This document shows, piece by piece, positions 1 through 5,979 of a stretch of 15,403 nt of DNA; the stretch's first letter is position 1; each line of letters starts with the position of its first letter. Position numbers and translations under genes: made by a program. The DNA comes from an uncultured Pseudomonadota bacterium (GTDB taxonomy: Bacteria > Bdellovibrionota_B > Oligoflexia > Oligoflexales > Bog-1112), in contig CALBMD010000119.1 of NCBI GenBank assembly GCA_937896265.1, positions 1 to 15,403 on the forward strand, read 5' to 3'. Below the pieces are notes generated by a model, which did no database searches, was not told where the DNA came from, and saw only the letters and a program-made list of their open reading frames with translations.

Positions 1-138
1 CCCGCCTAAAGACTCACTAGCACCAAGAACAGCAACACTAACTGCATCAGGGTCAAAAGGAGGCGGTGATGAAACTTTGCGTGTACAACTACCTAACAAG
101 AAGAAAACTATGGCAAAACTAAAACTAACATATCGCAA
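1..138 (-). CDS. Putative lipoprotein, 5' portion only (runs off left edge)
   Basis: Reading the minus strand from a TTG at 138 gives 46 open codons to the window edge with no stop. The product starts LRYVSFSFAIVFFLLGSC: a charged n-region, a hydrophobic core and the lipobox L-G-S-C with Cys at residue 18, which is the type II lipoprotein signal pattern. The mature part begins TRKVSSPPPFDPD and continues into an Ala/Val/Ser-rich stretch. An AAGGAT purine stretch lies about 8 bases upstream of the TTG. The gene diverges from amn. The visible mature part is too short to assign a family, so function is unknown; it is likely an envelope protein. An in-frame ATG is absent near the start, so the TTG is inferred from the signal peptide and the ribosome-binding site. 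Confidence 0.6.
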   Translation of the reverse strand, partial: MRYVSFSFAIVFFLLGSCTRKVSSPPPFDPDAVSVAVLGASESLGG

Positions 139-204
139 TTTTGACTATCCTTAAAACGAGGCCTTCCAAAAACTTAAACTAAGCGCTAAAAAACTTCCAG
201 TCTT

Positions 205-231
205 TTGCCCGCATCTGAAAAGCCTTATACT
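205..231 (+). promoter_or_regulatory. Possible sigma-70 promoter for amn operon
   Basis: TTGCCC (205-210) and TATACT (226-231) resemble -35 and -10 boxes, and lie in the divergent intergenic region upstream of amn. The 15-bp spacer is shorter than the usual 16-18, so this is only a candidate. The TATACT box alone is the stronger half. Confidence 0.3.
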
Positions 232-295
232 AATTAGCGCTGGCGTCAAATTCAAAATATTGGAGTTGGCAGCAAAAATCGCTCATAGTCGCACA

Positions 296-301
296 AGAGG
301 A
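296..301 (+). promoter_or_regulatory. Ribosome-binding site deciding the amn start
   Basis: AGAGGA six bases before the ATG at 308 selects that codon over upstream in-frame TTG codons around 260. Confidence 0.6.
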
Positions 302-307
302 ATTGCC

Positions 308-1081
308 ATGGAAACAAAAGCTGAAATTGTCAAAAACTGGCTGCCACGCTACACAGGAACCCCAATTGAAGGTTTTGGTAAAAAAATTCTACTCACGAAT
401 TTCTCTGACTATGTGAAAAAATTCTCTAAGCGATTTAATGCACCCATCTTAGGCTTAGACAAGCCGATGCAGACTTGCACAAACGAAGAAGGACTGACCA
501 TCATTAACTTTGGCATAGGCTCGGCAAATGCCGCCACTATTATGGATCTTCTCACTGCTATCACACCTTTTGGCGTCTTATTTTTGGGAAAATGCGGCGG
601 TATCAAAGGTTCAACAGAAATTGGCCATTTTATTTTACCCACAGCAGCCATTCGAGGGGAAGGAACATCTGACGACTATTTCCCCCCTGAAGTACCTGCT
701 TTACCTTCATTTAAGCTACATAAATATATTTCACAAAAAATCGTAGAAAATAACATGGATTACCGGACAGGCGTCATCTACACTACCAACCGCCGTGTTT
801 GGGAACACGACGTTGCCTTCAAGGAACGGTTGCGGCGCTTACGCGTCTTGGGTATTGATATGGAAACAGCCACTATTTTTATGGTAGGCTTCATGAACGA
901 TATCAGTCGGGGAGCCTTGCTGCTAGTGAGTGACAAGCCGATGACCCCCGAAGGCGTCAAGACGGAAAAGAGCGACTCAGCGATTACTAGTAGCTTTGTG
1001 GACACTCACTTAGACATTGGCATCACCGTCATGACTGAAATGGATTCCAAAGGCGAGCGCATTAAACATTTTCGGTTTTAA
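308..1081 (+). CDS. amn: AMP nucleosidase (short form)
   Basis: Cleaves the N-glycosidic bond of AMP to adenine and ribose 5-phosphate (cytosolic purine salvage). The 257-residue protein has the nucleoside phosphorylase/AMP nucleosidase fold pattern: INFGIGSANAA near residue 66, FLGKCGG around 92-98, RGEGTSDDYFPPEVPALP around 116-133, YTTNRRVWEHD around 158-168, the nucleoside-binding GIDMETAT around 182-189, and VSDKPM around 207-212. It resembles the compact, roughly 260-residue enzymes known from Bacteroidota, and lacks the extra N-terminal domain of E. coli Amn (about 480 residues). The start is set at the ATG at 308 because AGAGGA lies six bases upstream and homologues begin here; the frame stays open upstream to about 260 but without a comparable signal. 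The gene is followed 16 bp later by yebC. Confidence 0.9.
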   Translation: METKAEIVKNWLPRYTGTPIEGFGKKILLTNFSDYVKKFSKRFNAPILGLDKPMQTCTNEEGLTIINFGIGSANAATIMDLLTAITPFGVLFLGKCGGIKGSTEIGHFILPTAAIRGEGTSDDYFPPEVPALPSFKLHKYISQKIVENNMDYRTGVIYTTNRRVWEHDVAFKERLRRLRVLGIDMETATIFMVGFMNDISRGALLLVSDKPMTPEGVKTEKSDSAITSSFVDTHLDIGITVMTEMDSKGERIKHFRF

Positions 1082-1097
1082 CTTTCTTGGAGATTTC

Positions 1098-1823
1098 ATG
1101 GCAGGCCATAGTAAATGGAAAAATATTCAACACCGCAAAGGGGCGCAAGACGCAAAAAAAGGCAAGGTTTTTACCAAAATTGCCGTTGAGCTGACCGTTG
1201 CTGCTCGCGCTGGCGGTAGCAACCCAGAAGATAACCCCCGCTTACGCGCCGCTCTAGCCAAAGCAAAAGCTGCCAATATGCCCAAAGAAAATTGTCAACG
1301 AGCAATTAAAAAAGGCACTGGCGAAGGCGACGATTTCAATTACTCAGAAAAAACTTATGAAGGCTACGGGCCAGCTGGCGTAGCTGTTTTTGTCGAATGC
1401 CTCACTGACAATTTAAACCGCACTGTTGCAGAAGTCCGCCACGCCTTTTCTCGCAATGGTGGCAACCTAGGGACTGATGGTTCTGTTTCCTGGATGTTTC
1501 ACCGCAAAGGGATGATCGTCTATAACAAAAAAACTATCAGCGATTATGATGCTTTTTTTGACAAAGCCCTTGAATCAGGTGCTGAAGATGTCAAAGAGGA
1601 AGAAGACAGCTATGAAGTAATTTCAGCCCCCGATGACTTTATGGCTTTGAAGGCTGGCCTTGACAGCTTAAACATCGAACCAGACTTCTGTGAATTAGTC
1701 CGCATCCCAGAAAATTTCACGGCCATTGACAAAGAAAAAGCAGACACGTTAGAAAAGCTAGTGAATGCACTAGAAGATAACGACGATGTGCAAAACGTTT
1801 ATCACAACGCCAGCTATGCCTAA
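1098..1823 (+). CDS. yebC: YebC/PmpR (TACO1) family protein
   Basis: A 241-residue protein of the usual family length, starting with the hallmark MAGHSKWKNIQHRKGAQDA. It then has the conserved AARAGGSNPEDNPRLR and AKAANMPKENCQRAIKKG stretches, and the central YEGYGPAGVAVFVECLTDNLNRT segment that joins the N-terminal helical part to the two alpha/beta domains. Members are annotated as transcriptional regulators; established work on YebC and mitochondrial TACO1 also links them to translation elongation through difficult (for example polyproline) stretches. GGAG five bases before the ATG supports the start. It is the second gene of a compact run, between amn and a coiled-coil protein gene, and ends 28 bp before the next gene. 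Confidence 0.95.
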   Translation: MAGHSKWKNIQHRKGAQDAKKGKVFTKIAVELTVAARAGGSNPEDNPRLRAALAKAKAANMPKENCQRAIKKGTGEGDDFNYSEKTYEGYGPAGVAVFVECLTDNLNRTVAEVRHAFSRNGGNLGTDGSVSWMFHRKGMIVYNKKTISDYDAFFDKALESGAEDVKEEEDSYEVISAPDDFMALKAGLDSLNIEPDFCELVRIPENFTAIDKEKADTLEKLVNALEDNDDVQNVYHNASYA

Positions 1824-1851
1824 CTAGCAGGCGGGCAAAGGAGAAATAGAG

Positions 1852-2703
1852 ATGTTTATGCTAATAGTTACCATTCTAAGCTTAGGGCTGCTTTTAGCCT
1901 GCGCTTTCTGGGCTAATAACGAGAAGACAAATAGGTTGCATCTGCAAACTGCTATAGCCGAGAAAGAAAAAGCGATTGCAACTCTTGCTTTACAGTTGTC
2001 TGCGTGCCAACGGGTAAACGAAGAGCTCAAAGAAAAAAATCAATTCAGCACCACTCGCGCCAAAGAATTCGAAAAAAAAATCAAGGCTATCTTTGATCGA
2101 GAAGAGGAAAGTAAACAGAAACGAGCTGATGAAGCTATCCAACAAGAAAACCAAATACGCAAGCTTGCTGATTTAACCGAACACTATAAAATCCAGGCTG
2201 AAGTACTCACCTTACAACTAAAAGAACGCTCTGAAGAAACCAGTGCCTTACGAGTACAATTAACCCAAGAGCTAGCCCAAGAAAAAAAATCTCTTCGCGC
2301 CAAAGAAAGTCAATGGGCACAAGAATTAAAAGAAGCCCGCCATATGGCAAAAAAGGCCATAGAGCTTGAAAAAAAGCTAAATAGCGTTATTGAGCAAAAC
2401 CCGTTTGCTCATCCGCAAGTAAAAAGAAAGATCAAAAACTTGGAGACTATTGCCACTGTGATGCTAGGAAAAAAGCAAATGGTGGAAGAACAAAATGAAA
2501 ATTGGCGACAAGCGCTACGCCTTTTATCACATTGGGTCTTGAAAGAAAAAAATCATGCTGATGTCCCTTTATCCTTGGGAGCATTAGTCGGCCAGGCTTT
2601 AGAATTAACCCAAGCAGGCTCCTTAGTTCTTGATGGCGAAGACGAGCAATCTCGCCTTCTCCTTGCTAAATCTTCTCAAGGCGCCTTGCAATTCATGCAA
2701 TAA
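1852..2703 (+). CDS. Membrane-anchored coiled-coil protein of unknown function
   Basis: I do not recognise a family. The 283-residue protein starts with one hydrophobic segment (residues 2-20, MLIVTILSLGLLLACAFW) followed by about 190 residues rich in Glu, Lys, Gln and Ala with heptad-like spacing (roughly 30-220). This predicts a long coiled coil on one side of the membrane. A shorter, more globular C-terminal part (about 220-283) contains Leu/Ala-rich helices. LLAC at residues 14-17 resembles a lipobox, but no basic n-region precedes it and an aromatic hydrophobic stretch follows, so a transmembrane anchor is more likely. AAGGAGA lies eight bases before the ATG. The position between yebC and trmH, with gaps of 28 and 24 bp, suggests co-transcription. 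RmuC-like architecture was considered, but its C-terminal nuclease-like domain is not seen. Confidence 0.75.
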   Translation: MFMLIVTILSLGLLLACAFWANNEKTNRLHLQTAIAEKEKAIATLALQLSACQRVNEELKEKNQFSTTRAKEFEKKIKAIFDREEESKQKRADEAIQQENQIRKLADLTEHYKIQAEVLTLQLKERSEETSALRVQLTQELAQEKKSLRAKESQWAQELKEARHMAKKAIELEKKLNSVIEQNPFAHPQVKRKIKNLETIATVMLGKKQMVEEQNENWRQALRLLSHWVLKEKNHADVPLSLGALVGQALELTQAGSLVLDGEDEQSRLLLAKSSQGALQFMQ

Positions 2704-2727
2704 GCATCATCTCCTCAAGGAATTACC

Positions 2728-3369
2728 GTGACTCAAGATCTTTGGTCTTTGCACCAAGACAAACTAACTGATATTAGACGTGCCAAAATGTTAGCTGTAG
2801 CTAACAAGAGGACTGATTTCATCCGCCTTATTCTACAGGATGTTGAAAACCCCCATAATATTTCTGCTTGCCTACGCTCCGCTGAAGCCTTCGGTGTTGG
2901 CAATGTCGATATTGTTCGCCTAACTAGCAAATTTAAGCCTTCAACAGTAGCGCGTGGTGTTGACGGTTGGCTATCTTTATCGACCTATACTAGCATTGAA
3001 GAAAGCGCCAAGGCGGTTAAAGCACAGGGCTATAAGATAGTCGCCGCTATGCCCCGCCCAGACGCTAAAAAATTACCAGAGCTAGCATTAGACCAAAAGA
3101 TTGCTGTGCTACTGGGTAATGAGCACAAAGGAGTTTCTCCTGACTGGTCAAAATTTGCCGATGAAGCCATCACTATCCCTATGGTCGGCATGGTAGAAAG
3201 TCTTAATATTTCAGTAAGTGCTGCCATTATTTTATGGGAACTCACAAGCCGGGCAAAAGCTCTTTTTGGCGATGCCTACTATCTAGATGACAGAGCCAGG
3301 CAGGCACTGCTTAGCCAATGGATGCAAAGACAGCTGCACTTGGAGCAGCCTTCCACCCCTATGCGTTAA
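2728..3369 (+). CDS. trmH: tRNA (guanosine-2'-O)-methyltransferase, TrmH/SpoU family
   Basis: A SPOUT-class enzyme expected to methylate the ribose 2'-OH of G18 in tRNA using SAM. All three SpoU motifs are visible in the 213-residue product: motif 1 NPHNISACLRSAEAFGVG (41-58, with Asn41 and Arg50), motif 2 LLGNEHKGV (128-136), and motif 3 IPMVGMVESLNISVSAA (150-166), which form the trefoil-knot SAM site. Motif 3 closely matches E. coli TrmH. The start is GTG with AAGGA seven bases upstream. The last codons lie in foreign DNA: an insertion at 3360 replaces the ancestral stop, so the protein ends QPSTPMR instead of the inferred QPSTP. The catalytic core is untouched, so the enzyme is expected to be functional. 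Substrate is inferred from family resemblance; a related rRNA target cannot be excluded. Confidence 0.88.
   Translation: MTQDLWSLHQDKLTDIRRAKMLAVANKRTDFIRLILQDVENPHNISACLRSAEAFGVGNVDIVRLTSKFKPSTVARGVDGWLSLSTYTSIEESAKAVKAQGYKIVAAMPRPDAKKLPELALDQKIAVLLGNEHKGVSPDWSKFADEAITIPMVGMVESLNISVSAAIILWELTSRAKALFGDAYYLDDRARQALLSQWMQRQLHLEQPSTPMR
3348..3359 (+). repeat. Left 12-bp direct repeat (target-site duplication)
   Basis: GCCTTCCACCCC inside the last codons of trmH is repeated exactly at 3830-3841, on the far side of the palindromic element. The flanking bases differ on both sides, so the repeat is exactly 12 bp, as expected for a transposition-generated target duplication. Confidence 0.7.
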
Positions 3370-3460
3370 CTTAAGGTTGGCGGAGAAAACACCTAGCAAG
3401 TTTTTAAGTCAGCTTTCTTTAAAACCTGCAGCTTTGCTTTAGGATATCATTTTATCCGCC

Positions 3461-3575
3461 TATCTTTTTTTAGTTCTTACAGAAGAGGGGGTCTAGGGGG
3501 AAACTTCCCCCAGCGCAGGGGTTTGGGGAGCGCGCAGCTCCCCAGAACACCGTCTTATACCAGGCTGCTCTTACA
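3461..3575 (+). repeat. Left arm of 115-bp inverted repeat (core)
   Basis: Aligned base for base with the reverse complement of 3686-3800, this arm shows only three mismatches in 115; the innermost 52 bases are identical. Similarity continues outward to 3437 more weakly, with one indel. Two smaller palindromes are nested in the arm: GGGGGA-AACT-TCCCCC (3496-3511) and TGGGGAGC-GCGCA-GCTCCCCA (3524-3544). Confidence 0.9.
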
Positions 3576-3685
3576 TACTCTCAAGAAGCAGGTGCGCTAA
3601 AGAATTTGAGTTGACGCTATTGCGTTCTTTGCATAGTACTTGGTTGATCCGGTCCGACTTGTGGAATTATCGGCTTGGCCTAGTT
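3576..3685. other. 110-bp spacer between the inverted arms
   Basis: No ORF of note and no tRNA-like cloverleaf. A local fold is possible: AAAGAA (3599-3604) can pair with TTCTTT (3625-3630) around an ACGC-TATT-GCGT hairpin. The final TAGTT before the right arm is also present in the degenerate copy near 14.06 kb, so the mobile unit includes this edge of the spacer. Confidence 0.4.
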
Positions 3686-3800
3686 TGTAAGAGCAGCCTG
3701 GTATAAGACGGTGTTCTGGGGAGCTGCGCGCTCCCCAGACCCCTGCGCTGGGGGAAGTTTCCCCCTAGACCCCCTCTCCTTTAAGAACTAAAAAAAGATA
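3686..3800 (-). repeat. Right arm of 115-bp inverted repeat (core)
   Basis: Reverse complement of 3461-3575 with three mismatches; weaker homology continues to 3823. The first 36 bases (3686-3721) recur, with substitutions, in the 14.06-kb copy. Confidence 0.9.
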
Positions 3801-3829
3801 GCCGAATAGATGACATCCTAAAGTAAATG

Positions 3830-3841
3830 GCCTTCCACCCC
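3830..3841 (+). repeat. Right 12-bp direct repeat (target-site duplication)
   Basis: Second exact copy of GCCTTCCACCCC. Read in the trmH frame, this copy continues CCT TCC ACC CCG TAA, so the stop at 3843-3845 is the likely original end of trmH before insertion. The rest of the gap to fliM (3842-3953) shows no convincing promoter. Confidence 0.7.
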
Positions 3842-3953
3842 GTAAGCTCAATGATTATATACAAGTGATCCCTGGGCCAATTTTGCTCATCAGCACTTTC
3901 TTTATGAATGCTAAGCTAATGAGTAAAACACAACCCTTTAGCGGGATCAGGCT

Positions 3954-4934
3954 ATGAATCAAGTCTTATCGCAAAGCGAAGTAGATGCTCTTCTTTCGGC
4001 GGTCTCTGATAACAAGGTAGATAGTGAAGACGCTCTTGGTGGCTCGGATGAAACCGATGGTGTTGTCCAGTATGACTTAGCCAATCAAGATAGGATTATC
4101 CGCGGTCGTTTGCCGACACTTGATATTATCCACGACCGATTTATTCGGCTTTTTCGTGTCACCTTATCAAACGGCTTACGAAAGATGGCAAACTTAAGTG
4201 TAAATTCAACAGGACCCTTGAAATTCTCAGAATTTATGAACTCGCTACCTCTACCATCATGCTTAAATATCTTGCGACTTGATCCTCTTCGCGGCGCTGC
4301 CATCATGGTCATCGAATCAAAGCTACTTTATGCTCTAGTTGATAGCTTCTTTGGCGGCAACGACGTCCCTTATACAAAAATTGAGGGCAAAGACTTTACA
4401 CAAATCGAGATCAAGATTGCGAGAAAAGTCGTACTTTCTGCCTTAGATGACTTGGAAAAAGCCTGGGAACCAGTTTATCCCTTAAAAATTGGTTATAGCC
4501 GCACAGAGATCAACCCACAATTCGTAGCTGTTGTACCGCCCTCTGATGTCGTCATTGCTACAACTTTTGATGTAGAACTAGAGAAAGTTTCTGGCACTAT
4601 CAAGATAGTTATTCCCTATGCGACATTAGAGCCCATCAAATCCAAGCTATCGGTTGGTTTTCAAAGTGAACAGCTTGAGGTGGATCACATTTGGATTAAC
4701 CGCATAAAAGAACAGATGATGGTCACAACAGTAAACCTTTTAATAAAGCTAGGACATGCTCACATCGAGGTCAATGACTTAATCAACCTTGAAGTGGGTG
4801 ATATCATTCAATTAGATAGAGATGCTACCATCCCTTTAGATATTCTTGTCGAAAATATCCCTAAATTCAAATGCGTCCCAGGAGTATTAAAAGGTCAAAA
4901 GGCGGTGAAAATTACTGAGCTACTCGCAGAGTAA
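3954..4934 (+). CDS. fliM: Flagellar motor switch protein FliM
   Basis: Component of the flagellar C-ring that binds CheY-P and couples chemotaxis to rotor direction. The 326-residue length is typical. The N-terminus has the CheY-P-binding LSQSEVDALLSAV (residues 5-17), followed by an acidic linker. The central CheC-like domain starts at about residue 45 with RIIRGRLPTLDIIHDRFIRL and includes LRLDPLRGAAIMVIESKLLYALVDSFFGG. A C-terminal SpoA/FliN-like domain runs from about 245 to 322, with VNDLINLEVGDIIQLDR. The ATG is preceded by a weak GGGATCAGG. It stands alone: no fliN or other flagellar gene is adjacent, the palindromic element lies upstream, and a convergent methyltransferase gene lies downstream. 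The organism must be flagellated or carry a FliM-like remnant; the rest of the regulon is outside this contig. Confidence 0.95.
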   Translation: MNQVLSQSEVDALLSAVSDNKVDSEDALGGSDETDGVVQYDLANQDRIIRGRLPTLDIIHDRFIRLFRVTLSNGLRKMANLSVNSTGPLKFSEFMNSLPLPSCLNILRLDPLRGAAIMVIESKLLYALVDSFFGGNDVPYTKIEGKDFTQIEIKIARKVVLSALDDLEKAWEPVYPLKIGYSRTEINPQFVAVVPPSDVVIATTFDVELEKVSGTIKIVIPYATLEPIKSKLSVGFQSEQLEVDHIWINRIKEQMMVTTVNLLIKLGHAHIEVNDLINLEVGDIIQLDRDATIPLDILVENIPKFKCVPGVLKGQKAVKITELLAE

Positions 4935-4943
4935 TTCTTACTT

Positions 4944-4960
4944 CGCTGCTGGCACCAGCG
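4944..4960. terminator. Possible hairpin between convergent fliM and methyltransferase genes
   Basis: CGCTG (4944-4948) pairs with CAGCG (4956-4960), or alternatively GCTGG with CCAGC, between two convergent stop codons. No T-run follows on either strand, so termination here is only suggested by position. Confidence 0.25.
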
Positions 4961-4968
4961 GCGATTTC

Positions 4969-5787
4969 CTAGCGTAGGCCTACAATATAAGCAATCCACG
5001 ATTCACATTCCTCACCGACTTTGGCTTCTGTGAATTCACCGTCGCCTTCACCTTCAGTATCAGTACCTTCCCAATAAACCTTGACGCTGGAAAAACCGGC
5101 TTCTAAAAGTAAATCACGCAATTCAGGTATAGACCAAAGGCGCCAATCATAGCTGAAAACTTTCTTCCGCTTGGCCTCACCATGGCGACGAAAATGGATA
5201 TGAAACATGGCATGGTTGGTAATCGGATCATAGTTTTCTTGATCCCAGAAATAGCTGAAATTATTATCTTCATGTTCAGTTTCTTCTTCGTTTGCCTCAT
5301 AGCAACGCGAACCACCAAAGCAATCAAGTAGCAAGGCGCCGTCTGGACGCAATGATTCAAGAACGTGTTTAAAATAGGCTCCTAGCACCTTTCTTTCTTT
5401 GAAAATGAAGTAACTAAAATTGAGGGCGCAAACTAGATCCGCCGGCGGTAACTCAGCGCGCAAAACATCCTTCTCATGCAAGGAGAGGCGTTTTGCCTGG
5501 TTTGGTGTTAACTTGGGTAGGTAGTTAGCTTTGCCATAGGCCAAAGGCTCAGGATCTAAGTCGACACCAACACTAATATGACTTGGATCAAGCTTAACCC
5601 ATTCGCAACTTAAGGCAAAGGTGCCACAAAAGTCTTCCCGCATAATCTGTGCTTTTTTACCGCGAATCTCCTCATAGGTCTTCGCCATAAAAGCAGCGTC
5701 ATTCTCAGCGGATTGAACGGAAGCAGTGTAATAGAAATATTTATCAAAATCTTGATACTTAGTTGGTTTTTTTTTATCTTTTTTCAA
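4969..5787 (-). CDS. Class I SAM-dependent methyltransferase
   Basis: A Rossmann-fold methyltransferase of about 272 residues. The SAM-binding motif I region is EDFCGTFALSCEWV (near residue 51), followed by motif II GVDLDPEPLAYGKANY with the acidic residue that would hold the ribose (near 74). Motif IV-like DLVCALNFSYFIF and the post-core LRPDGALLLDCFGG come after. The C-terminal third (YDPITNHAMFHIHFRRHGEAKRKKVFSYDWRLWSIPELRDLLLEAGF) looks like the lid and beta-hairpin of small-molecule methyltransferases, but the substrate cannot be read from the sequence. No ATG starts the frame. I chose TTG at 5787, preceded by GGGGT; a TTG at 5823 would add a hydrophobic 12-residue leader with no clear ribosome-binding site. 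The gene is convergent with fliM and divergent from the ClpX-like gene. Confidence 0.82.
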   Translation of the reverse strand: MKKDKKKPTKYQDFDKYFYYTASVQSAENDAAFMAKTYEEIRGKKAQIMREDFCGTFALSCEWVKLDPSHISVGVDLDPEPLAYGKANYLPKLTPNQAKRLSLHEKDVLRAELPPADLVCALNFSYFIFKERKVLGAYFKHVLESLRPDGALLLDCFGGSRCYEANEEETEHEDNNFSYFWDQENYDPITNHAMFHIHFRRHGEAKRKKVFSYDWRLWSIPELRDLLLEAGFSSVKVYWEGTDTEGEGDGEFTEAKVGEECESWIAYIVGLR

Positions 5788-5882
5788 GCGGTTACTACCC
5801 CAAACTATGATGTACAAAAACAATCATTCTTTTGCATCATAACAAAGCCACCAATTTGGGTAACATTTAAATTTGGAATCCC

Positions 5883-5910
5883 TTGCCTTTTTAGTTTTGG
5901 GCCTTAAAAT
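5883..5910 (+). promoter_or_regulatory. Candidate sigma-70 promoter for the ClpX-like operon
   Basis: TTGCCT (5883-5888), a 16-bp spacer and TAAAAT (5905-5910) match the consensus at 4 and 5 of 6 positions. Transcription would begin around 5917, about 60 bases before the ATG. Confidence 0.4.
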
Positions 5911-5919
5911 ACTTTAAAA

Positions 5920-5952
5920 TCAGACCTCCTAACTACTCACTCCAAGGTCTGA
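5920..5952 (+). promoter_or_regulatory. 8-bp inverted repeat in the ClpX-like leader
   Basis: TCAGACCT (5920-5927) and AGGTCTGA (5945-5952) are perfect inverted repeats separated by 17 bases. They lie right after the predicted transcription start. There is no T-run, so an mRNA leader hairpin or operator is more likely than a terminator. Function is unproven. Confidence 0.35.
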
Positions 5953-5979
5953 GCTAACTTAGTAGAAAGAAATAACGCT

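Larger units (their letters stand above)
3360..3829. mobile_element. 470-bp non-coding palindromic insertion (MITE-like)
   Basis: This stretch has no credible ORF and is bounded by exact 12-bp direct repeats. From left to right it has a 77-bp left end (3360-3436), a left arm (3437-3575), a 110-bp spacer (3576-3685) and a right arm (3686-3823), ending at 3829. The ends show a weak terminal inverted similarity: TTAACTTAAGG on the left against TTTACTTTAGG on the reverse complement of the right, 9 of 11. A sequence from the left end recurs at 14112-14134 and one from the right arm at 14059-14099, so it belongs to a dispersed family. The absence of a transposase implies mobilisation in trans. Target duplications of 10-13 bp are known for some IS4-family elements such as IS231, but that assignment is only suggestive. 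Confidence 0.65.

Noticed and set aside
1852..1905. Lipobox LLAC in the coiled-coil protein
   Set aside because: No basic n-region before it, and the hydrophobic stretch continues past the Cys, which fits a membrane anchor better than a lipoprotein signal.
3576..3685. Possible tRNA or structured RNA gene in the spacer of the palindromic element
   Set aside because: A GGTTGATCC string resembles a T-loop, but no acceptor, D or anticodon stems can be assembled; only one imperfect hairpin is seen.
3873..3888. Sigma-54-like GG...GC pattern upstream of fliM (GGGCCAATTTTGC)
   Set aside because: The GG and GC doublets are 9 bases apart instead of the required 10, and the -24 box is poor.
5788..5823. 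Upstream TTG start at 5823 for the methyltransferase
   Set aside because: It adds 12 hydrophobic residues with no ribosome-binding site; the TTG at 5787 has GGGGT upstream. Not fully excluded.
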